This document shows positions 56,033 through 64,000 of a DNA stretch of 64,000 nt, piece by piece; within the stretch, counting starts at the first letter, position 1; each line of letters opens with the position of its first letter. The position numbers and the translations under genes were made by a program. The notes below the pieces were generated by a model. The model searched no databases. It was not told where the DNA came from and worked only from the letters and a program-made list of their open reading frames with translations. The DNA comes from Orientallactaga sibirica (lineage: Eukaryota > Chordata > Mammalia > Rodentia > Dipodidae): positions 10,894,501-10,958,500 of the forward strand of contig JAEOAD010000018.1 of assembly GCA_036365145.1 (NCBI GenBank), written 5' to 3'.

Positions 56033-57559
56033 ACCTAGGGTAGAATGATCTGTCAAAGGTCACCCGAGTATCAATGTCTGTGGTATAGATGTGAGTCCTC
56101 TGATACTTAGTCAAGGGAGATTTCCTATATGAGCTTCAGATTCATCACATGTTTGGTGGAGACAGTACAACACAATTCCTGTATTTCTACTGATCTATCT
56201 GACAGATAAAACACAATCCAGATTCCAGGGAAGTCCCTGAAAGCAAAGAGTCTGCGAGTCCATACAAATGTGCAAAGATCATGTTCAACTGGCATTTGAT
56301 GTTCTCAGAGTTAAACTGATTCTCAGAAAAGCAATGTAACTTGCTCACTAATGTTACTCAGACTATTTTGCCATGACATTTCTTTCTTTATCTATTTAGA
56401 AAGAAAAGGCACAATAGCTTTCTGGGAGAGAAATGCTCAAGGAATTCTCCTAGAATTCAGAATGCTTCTCCTTTCATATATCCAGATAGGGAAAAAAGGG
56501 AATCAGGATTGAAAATACTTCAGATCTTCAGCTCTGGAATTTACTTGGTAGGTCAGTAATCAAAATGCAAGTCATTTCCTGTATACACTTCAGAGGATTC
56601 ATGTGTAAAATGACACCTGCTTCACAGAGATGGTGAAAATATTAAAAAGACTGCCATATGGATGCTTAATGCCATATCTGGCATTGGGGAAGAACAAAGT
56701 CCTTGTCAGGAATGACTAAGAAAATACTACATAGACCTTTTAAAAAAATGTCATGGTGGCTTCCAGTTTGGTTTCATGATATAGCCAAAGTTCTTGGTAC
56801 TGTGGGGCATATTTTTCAGGGATATGAGGATTGGATTCGTAGCAAAATATTCTCTGTACCATTAGCAGGCAAGTTACATTGGTTTTCTGAGCCTCAATTT
56901 AGCCTTGTAAAAAATAACTAGTAATGCCTTCCTTAGCTCACAGAGGACATGTGACATCTATGGGGATAATGACTGAGCATCCATTGAGAGAAATAGGGAG
57001 AAAGGCAGAAAACTGGGAAAATGACAATGATTTGACTTTTCAGTGTTTATTTCCTTTGGGAATTTAAGACACCAGGGGAATTTTTACAAATCTGACTATA
57101 TTGAGCTTGCTCTGACAAGAATCTGAATATCTAAAGGAATGTTACTGTAAAATTTCAAAGTAAAGTACGAGAATACTTAACAAATAAGATCTGATGAGGA
57201 AATGTCACAGTGGCCAGCAGAGGGAGGCAAGCTATCACAGTAGCAGTTCAGTACCTGCCAGAGTAGACTGGATTTGTCACCGCCTACAGATGGCAGAGCA
57301 TTCATTCACAGGCATGGCATTACTTCTTGCTTTGTGTGTTCGTGGAATTGAACATATAAACACTAGCTGTGCTTTAAAGGGCTGTCTCCACTTCAGATCA
57401 CATAGCTCAGCCTCCCTTCCTTACCAATCCCTGCCTTGGCAAGCCTCCCAGATACCTTCATTCCAGAAGCACTTCAGAAGTTGTTTGTAGGACCCCTGGA
57501 CCACTGTCACAACCACATATCCCAAACACCCCCAATCCTCCCCCCACCCCACAGCTCAT
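56033..57559. other. Intergenic, nothing recognised
   Basis: About 1.5 kb with no assigned element apart from the CTCF-like motif at 57211. Open frames such as 57194-57490 show no protein features. Confidence 0.4.
57211..57229 (+). promoter_or_regulatory. Candidate CTCF-binding site
   Basis: TGGCCAGCAGAGGGAGGCA fits the extended CTCF consensus TGGCCASYAGRKGGCRS with one mismatch (A for the C after GGG). It is outside recognisable repeats. Motif evidence only. Confidence 0.4.
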
Positions 57560-58480
57560 TCTTCACAATATACCCAGAATCTAACCCCTACTCAGAACCA
57601 TGCTCAAGCCTCTACTTTCTCCACCGAGATTCTTACAAAAGCTTCCTTAATTGGATTCTTGCTCCTGCCCATTGCTGAGTCTTTGGTGGCCTTAGAGATC
57701 ACAAAGGGGACAGTTTCTCTGCACAATGACCACAAAAGCCAGAATTATGACTTACAGGGACTATGAGGTTCTTCCCTGTCTCTTGGTTTTACCTTCTCCT
57801 CTTTCTTTGACTCATCTGCTGCAGCCACACTACCTCCCCTTCCCTATGAGAGGTTACCTACACTACACCTTTACCAGGATGCTTCTAAAATATCCACAGT
57901 GAGTTCTTTTCCCCTAACATCTTGGTTTAACTGTCCTACTTTCTACAAAGTCTCCCTTGACCACCTTGTTTACATCATGTCCCCTCTGGTCTTCTTACCA
58001 CTCTCTACCCATTTTCTGCAACATCTTTTTCATATTTACTTATTTAAGATTTCCATAGTACTTTCTTTGTGCTTGGTTCAATCTTAAGTACTTTTCAAAT
58101 ATCTAAATTATTATAAAAATATCTGTGAGATTGTTGTTGCCACTATTTGAATTTTATAGATGTGGTCACTAAAACATAACAAAACTATGTAACTTGATCA
58201 AACTTCTGGGGTAGCTTAGGGTGGAATCTAGCTTCTAACCCAGGGGATCTGGCTGTAGATTCCACCACTTGCAACTGCACATGGCTGCATCCCATGGCAT
58301 TTGGAACCCTGTAACATTATTTACATAGGTTCTCATGCATTTTCTCTCTCCCCTAATTAGACTATAAGCTCTAAGAGGTCAGGAAATTTTGTCTGTTTTA
58401 TATATTGTTATATTATCAGTACTTTAAAAAGCACTAGCATTTATTCAACAAGTGTTTGAATCAAAAACTGATCATAATTA
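57560..58480 (+). mobile_element. L2-like ancient LINE tract
   Basis: Phrases in the order of an L2 3' end appear: 'ctgctgcagccacactacct', 'aagtctcccttgaccacc', 'gactataagctctaagaggt', 'aggaaattttgtctgtttta', and near the end 'tttattcaacaagtgtttga'. It is strongly diverged. Confidence 0.6.
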
Positions 58481-60603
58481 AACTGTAGGATGAATATAAA
58501 TAGATCAGTGAGGGATGGATTGTTCATCTTGTTTGCTGTGAAACCCCAATATCTAGAGAAGTGCTTAATTTAAAGCTGGTCCTTAGCATGTTTTCCTGAA
58601 TGAATCAATGAATAGGTCAGTGAATAGATCAGATGGCTCTTAAAGAGCCCTTCATCCAGCAAATGTAAGTTGCTCATCATGCATTCTTTCACTTCACATT
58701 AATACTTTCACAAACATCTCAGAGAGGATTACTGATGAGTCCCCCAAAGGCTAGTCAACCGTATGGCCCATCAGCTCCTAGTAAAAAAGTAACCACTGAA
58801 TAAGCCCATGATCAAGGGAGTGTGTGTGGAGGTACATCAGCATGGCTATATGGATTGCATTGTGGGTTGAAAGGAACAAAGGCCACAGGGAGATCTAAAT
58901 GAAAGGCAGAGGACAAGAGAGAGATGGTGGGAGTTTCCAGCTGGCTCTCATAGAGAGCTGGCAGTGCTACAGAGCAGAGTGGCAGAGTGAAGGGAAGATT
59001 CACTTTTGGAGGGAGGAGAGGAATTGATTTGGGGTGTGATGGGTGTGAGGGCATACAGAGAGGCTGCATTGGGAGAGGCCAGAGGCCAGACCTGGGGAGA
59101 AGGGCTTCCAAGCATGAGCAGATGAGATTGTTAGATAACAACATGGATAGAGAAAGTGGAGAAGGAATGAAAACATGGAGGGCCTGCCCAGTTCTAGGGA
59201 ATGGGAGCTATAGGGCAGGGAAGACAGAGCTGGAGAGGCAGGATGTGAACGGAGAGTGCAGTGTGGAGGTTGTAAAATCTTCAGCTATTTCCACAAAGAG
59301 GGGTGGCACCATCCGTAAGTCCTCCAAGAAATAAAGGAGAATGTCTTCTGAGAATGTGGGACTCAAATGGGGAGAGGTATGCCAATGGGCACCAAATCAC
59401 AGGGAGGAAAGAAAAGTAGAAGCAGGTGAGAGAGATTTTCTGTCCATACCAGAAATATAAAATAAATACTCCTGTGGACATTTTGAATCTCAATCAAAAG
59501 AATGAAAAAGTCAGACATACAGAACACATCAAGAATATCTCACAGCATAACTAATGAGTAAATGGAATCATTAATAGTGACAAGAGCCTCTGAAGGAAGA
59601 AGAATGATTATCTTAGGAAGCTCTAGGAGTACATGCTGTTCGAATCTAATGTAAAAGTCTCTCAAGGAGTTGGTGGGTGTTCTCTCAAGCAGTAGGTAGA
59701 TATGGGATCTTATGTAAATGTCTCTCAAGGAGACTTTTAGACATGAAGCCTTGCTGGCAGACTTTGAGCCATAGCTATGTGGCTTAAGGGCTATAATGTG
59801 GTCCCTGTTTTAGGCCTGACTTCTCTGCTTCCTGGCTCATTGAGATGTTACAATGAGCAGCCTCTTGTTACAGCTCCCATAGCCTCAGGCGCTAAGGCTC
59901 CAGCCATCATGCCCACCACACCATGATAGACAGTAGCCTCTGAATTCTGAGCCACAATTAACCCTTTCTCTCATAAGTTGCTTCTGTTAGATGTTTTGTT
60001 GCAATGACAAGCAATACTTTAGTGAGTTAAGGTCAGACTGTTTTGAAATATGGTGAGCTTTCTCCTCAGTCGAGCTGTCAGAAATCCAGGAATGTGTGAA
60101 GGCAGAAAGAAGGAATGATCAATGCTCTAGAAGAGTTCTGGAGGATGTGGGTTTCTAGGCAGGAGGTAAGATGCTGTTTCCTCCTAAAACTAAGAGCAGA
60201 GAGCAAAGCAGAAGGGAGACAAACTAAGAGATGGGTTTATAGAGTGTGTAGAGGATGGAGGGCAAGGACAGATACCCTAGCAACTTCAATACATGACATT
60301 CTTACAAAAGTGTGGACTGTGTGCTCATCTAGCCAGCTCGGTACAGAGATGAACCAGAATGGGTCTTCAGTAAAGAGAAACACCAAAAAAAAAAAAAAAA
60401 AAAAGACAAATTTATTTATTCATTCATTTATTCCTTCACAGGCTCACAGACCAAAGAGGAAAGACAAAGAAAATAATAATTCATCCTTCCATTCATCATT
60501 CAACAAGCTTTATAAAGCCCCATTGTTTACTAGGCACAAATATAAAGGGTAGATTGGAGGGTCTCATTTCATAATAATTGTTTAATCACATGCTTGTTTT
60601 AAC

Positions 60604-60604
<1 letters not shown>
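58481..60604. other. Intergenic, nothing firm
   Basis: About 59745-60020 has an LTR-like look ('cacaattaaccctttctctc', 'ttgttgcaatgacaagcaat') but no clear ends. A 20-base A run lies at about 60385. Frames of 110-145 codons here lack protein features. Confidence 0.35.
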
Positions 60605-60637
<33 letters not shown>

Positions 60638-60776
60638 AGGAGGTAGAGTCTCACTCTAGCCCAGGCTGACCTATAATTCACTGTGTTGTCTCAGGGTGGC
60701 CGTGAATTCAGTGAGCCTCCTACTTCTGCCTCCCAAGTGCTGAGATTAAAGACATGCGCCACCACACCCAGCTTTG
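60605..60776 (-). mobile_element. (GT)n microsatellite and B1-type SINE
   Basis: (GT)n at 60605-60635 leads directly into a minus-strand B1 ('gtctcactctagcccaggct' to 'gccaccacacccagc'). The repeat occupies the place of the B1 A-tail complement. Confidence 0.88.
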
Positions 60777-61411
60777 TCTCTGTGTTTTGAAAGGATTAGT
60801 CCCAACAACACTTTGTTAATTGGTTGAAATATAAGTCTAATATGCTTGAAATTAAACAAATTAAAAATGCTAAATAAAACATATCTTAAAATCAATGCAA
60901 ACCATAGCTAAAAACTAACACAACTGCATGTCATGTAGAGAAAATGACCATCCAGGCAAAGAATCATTTCAGGTCTTGTTTGGATATAGTATTTTGACTG
61001 TGCATTGTATGTGGGGCAGATTAAAAGTTATTATATGATATATTATTATTATATATTATACATTTATATATAATATTTATATTATTATAAGACTAAAGTT
61101 ATTTTATAAATAACTACAGATAAATCCTGAAATTTTATTTAATGTATGCATTGACACAATCAATGGACTATAAATGAGACCAATTGAACATATATAATTT
61201 ATATTTATATATAATATGCAGTACTTTGATTTCATGTAAAATGGAAAGGATGAGTAGAACACTATTAGATTTGAATTTCTGGGGTCATGGTGAGCCTATA
61301 TATCTTCAAATTCTAATTCATTGTGCCACATTCCTCTCTTGCTATATTTGTTTTATTTATGACATTCTTACTCAACATTCATTAAATTCTTACTATATGC
61401 CAATAACTTTG
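60777..61411. other. Intergenic, very AT-rich
   Basis: About 61030-61215 is dominated by TATA/ATTA motifs. No element or gene is recognised. Confidence 0.45.
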
Positions 61412-61724
61412 TGTGGTACTTTGATTCAGATGTCCCCCATAAACAGGTTTCTGAATGCTAGGTGCCCAGCTGATGACAATTTGGAAATTAAAGCCTGCTG
61501 GAGGTGGTGTAATGTTGGGGGCAGGCTTATAGTATAGCCAGCTTCCTCTTGCCAGTGTTTGACACACTCTCCTGTTGCTGTTGTTCACCTGATGTTGGTG
61601 AAGAGGTGATGTTCACCCTCTGTTCGTGCCATCATTTTCCCCTGCCACCATGGGGCTTCCCTCTTTCCCACAAGCTGCTCATGGTTGAGTGTTTTCTGAC
61701 AGCAATGCAAACCTGATTGCAACA
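61412..61724 (+). repeat. MaLR 5' LTR
   Basis: 313 bases, TG...CA. It shares long stretches with the 3' LTR, such as 'cttcctcttgccagtgtttg' and 'gttttctgacagcaatgcaa'. It lacks the AATAAA-containing segment of the 3' LTR. Confidence 0.87.
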
Positions 61725-62734
61725 GTAAGCTTGGTACAGAGAAGTGGTGTCACTACTGACTATGTAGCTTTGGCCTTTTGGAACTGCTTTGCAGGAGGAA
61801 TGTGGATGAATTTGAAATCTTGGCCAAAGGGATGCCTTGCGGTGCTGTAAGTATAGCTTAATGGACTATTCTGGTCAGAGTTAAAAGACCTGAATGCAGT
61901 AAGAACTATGGACTATGAGGTTTCATTTGTGAGGGTGACAAAGAACTTTGCCTGGACTTGGCTAGAAGCAGTTTGTGTGAGAGGCTTGCCATTATACCCA
62001 TGTTCTGAGAAGTTGTGCAGGGTTGCATTGCATAGAAATGGACTGGTGTGAACAGAGGAATCTGGCACAGATATGAAATCTTTGGGCTGAAATTGCTGCC
62101 TGTTCAGCTGCAATTGTATGAGAGATTACAACCATTGAGATTGGGCAAGCTGACCTGCATTGAGACAATGGGAAGAATGCAGAGTCTTTTGAAGGGGCCT
62201 GAATGCTGAAGGAGTGTCCTGTTCCTCAAAGTCTGCTTTATTCCCCCTGGATTAACAAATTGGCACCCCACCTGGTATTATGGAGTATAAGACAGGCAGG
62301 AAAGAGAAAGTCATTGAATTTGCAACATACTCTTGTGTTTTAGAAATGGCCATGGGCAGTGGAAAGCAGTTTTGCTGGATGCCTGCATGGAGACCCCATG
62401 GAGCTGTGAGGATGGACAATGGGCTACAGTGGAGACCCAGTGGAGTTGCTGGGGCCATAGGATGGATTTAAGGAGACCTGCCTACCCCAGATGAAGTTTT
62501 CCAGGACTGTGAGTAGCCTAAGCTGGAGTGGTAGAACTGGTACTCTAGAGACTTATTGTTGATTAGAATTATCAGACTTGGAGATCTGTCACTGACTAGA
62601 GTTATTGGACTTGGAGCTATAGACTTTGATGTTTGCCCTGGTTGTTTTAAATCTTGTATTGGTTGAATATTTCTTTGCTATGTCCAAAGCCATCTTTTGC
62701 AGTGTGAATGTTTATTCTGTGCCATTATGTTTTT

Positions 62735-62774
<40 letters not shown>

Positions 62775-62937
62775 TTTTTTTTTTTGGTACTATGGCTCAG
62801 TTAAAAGATCTCGGACTATGGGGATGTTTGAATATCATTGGTAGTCATTAAAAACTATGGGGATTTTTAAAGTTGGACTGAATGCATTACATTTTACAGC
62901 ATATATGGTTATGAGCTTATTGGGGTCAGGGGCAGAC

Positions 62938-63277
62938 TGTGGTGGGTTGATTCAGGTGTCCCCCATAAACTTAGGTGTTCTAAATACTAGGTCCCGAGTT
63001 ATTTGGAAATTAAAGCCTCCTGTAGGCAGTGAATTGTTGGAGGTGGGCTTATGGATATTATAGCGTGCTTCCTCTTGCCAGTGTTTGACACACTCTGTTG
63101 GTGCTGTTGTCCACCTGATGTTGGCAAGGAGGTGATGTCCACCCTCTGCTCATGCCATCATTTTCCCCTGCCACCATGGAGCTTCCCTCAAGTCTTTAAG
63201 CCAAAATAAACCCATTTTTTTCACAAACTCCTCTTAGTCGAGTGTTTTCTGACAGCAATGCAAACCTGACTGCAACA
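62938..63277 (+). repeat. MaLR 3' LTR
   Basis: 340 bases, TG...CA, with AATAAA near 63206. The many differences from the 5' LTR show that the insertion is old. Confidence 0.87.
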
Positions 63278-63345
63278 CCTTGCTAAACAATTATGTAAAG
63301 CACTTCCTTTTACTCTCCATTACATTGTACCATTAAAAAGGTGAG

Positions 63346-63565
63346 CAAGTTGGAGAGGTGGGTCAGTGGTTAAGAGTGCTTCCTGAGCAAACATGAGGGC
63401 CTAAGTGGGCTTGGGACCACCTGAGTTCCAATCTCCAGATCCCACATAAACAGCTTAGTGTGACCATGCACACTTGTAATCCCAGTTCTGCAAAGGGAGT
63501 CAAGACTAGGGAATCACCCAGAACTGGAAAAAACAACAACAACAACACAAGACTCCAGCTCAAAA
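63346..63565 (+). mobile_element. B4-like SINE, plus
   Basis: Head 'gttggagaggtgggtcagtg' followed by a B1-like part 'gcacacttgtaatcccagtt' and a CAACAA-type tail. Confidence 0.65.
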
Positions 63566-63692
63566 GGGACTGGTGGAAGAGTGATGATGGAGTGGACACC
63601 CAATGTTCCACTCTAGCCACCAGAGGTAAGTGCCCCTCCACTGCACACGATCACATGGAGCACGACAAGAGCACATGCATACACCATGGGTA

Positions 63693-63732
63693 CCACACAC
63701 ACACACACACACGCACACACACACACACACAC
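63693..63732 (+). repeat. (CA)n microsatellite
   Basis: About twenty CA units with one CG interruption. Confidence 0.97.
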
Positions 63733-63774
63733 CGCTTTAAAACAGGCAAGAAATTCAAAGGATGAAATATAGCA

Positions 63775-64000
63775 AAGATAGAGAGAAAAAGGAACCCTTA
63801 TACGCTGTTGGTGGGAATGGGTTAGCTTGCCCATTATAGAAGGCAGTATGGGGGAGCCACAGAAAGTTAAACATAAAGCTATCATGTGATCCAGTTTTAC
63901 TGTTCTTCAATACATACCTAAAGGATTTAACAACATCACACAATGTAGACACACATCCATGTCTATTATGACACTATTCATAATAACGAAGTTATGGAAT
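63775..64000 (+). pseudogene. Old L1 ORF2 fragment, cut by window end
   Basis: Diverged plus-strand ORF2 C-terminal sequence: 'acgctgttggtgggaatggg' corresponds to the segment at about 1528 in the first L1, and 'actattcataataacgaagt' to about 1700. It continues past the right edge. Confidence 0.8.

Larger units (their letters stand above)
61412..63277 (+). mobile_element. MaLR-type element with two LTRs
   Basis: Two related LTRs (61412-61724 and 62938-63277) in the same direction flank about 1.2 kb. Both begin TGTGGT and end GCAACA, and the outer flanks CTTTG and CCTTG match at 4 of 5 bases. After the left LTR, 'ttggtacagagaagtggtgt' resembles the primer-binding region of MaLR elements. The internal region has no gag, pol or env frame, as expected of a non-autonomous MaLR. 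A (TTTC)n tract is at about 62731-62775. Confidence 0.85.

Noticed and set aside
58987..59334. 115-codon frame (and 60115-60552, 145 codons)
   Set aside because: Low-complexity, Gly/Arg/Lys-rich or containing a poly-Lys A run. No domain, splice context or signal peptide.
44719..64000. Search for FGFBP1, FGFBP2 or PROM1, which lie downstream of CD38 in human
   Set aside because: No secreted cysteine-rich FGFBP-like frame or prominin exon was seen. They are presumably further right.

Overview
This window is mammalian nuclear DNA. It is AT-rich, has no operons or dense coding, and consists mostly of interspersed repeats. The repeats point to a rodent, most likely of the jerboa lineage (Dipodoidea). 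There are 7SL-derived B1-type SINEs, a very abundant tRNA-derived SINE of the B2 superfamily (DIP-like, with A and B boxes and a CT-rich/ATAAAT tail), B4- and ID-like SINEs, rodent L1, and MaLR LTRs. The species call is inference from SINE type; 'rodent' is much safer than 'jerboa'.

The one protein gene that can be supported is Cd38 (ADP-ribosyl cyclase / cyclic ADP-ribose hydrolase 1) on the plus strand. Seven consecutive coding exons, matching exons 2 to 8 of mammalian CD38, lie at 31336-31465, 33396-33531, 36188-36276, 40252-40325, 42698-42790, 43114-43200 and 44655-44718 (stop at 44716-44718). All splice sites are AG/GT and all phases join without a break, giving 224 residues of extracellular catalytic domain. 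The catalytic Trp and Glu positions and the family cysteines are present. Exon 1 (cytoplasmic tail, membrane anchor, start codon) is not in the window, so bases 1-31335 are read as intron 1. Sequence beyond the 3' UTR, from about 45.2 kb to 64 kb, is intergenic with no recognisable gene.

Layout: 0-31 kb is intron 1. It holds a 5'-truncated L1 (768-3224), a 1.15-kb-arm inverted duplication (9357-10520 against 13479-14628), a degenerate near-full-length L1 (about 19868-26968) that carries a second, twin-primed L1 insertion, and many SINEs. 31-45 kb holds the Cd38 exons, with introns carrying SINEs, L2/MIR relics, solo MaLR LTRs and a CpG-rich 22-bp minisatellite just before exon 8. 45-64 kb is intergenic. 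It holds a scrambled minus-strand L1 with a nested plus-strand copy, an 837-bp and a 221-bp tandem duplication and a small inversion (49724-54170), an L2-like tract, a MaLR provirus-like element with both LTRs (61412-63277), and an L1 fragment running off the right edge.

No unknown gene system was found. The most unusual material is structural: the intronic inverted duplication, the rearranged L1, and a SINE family that carries a CTCF-like core motif.
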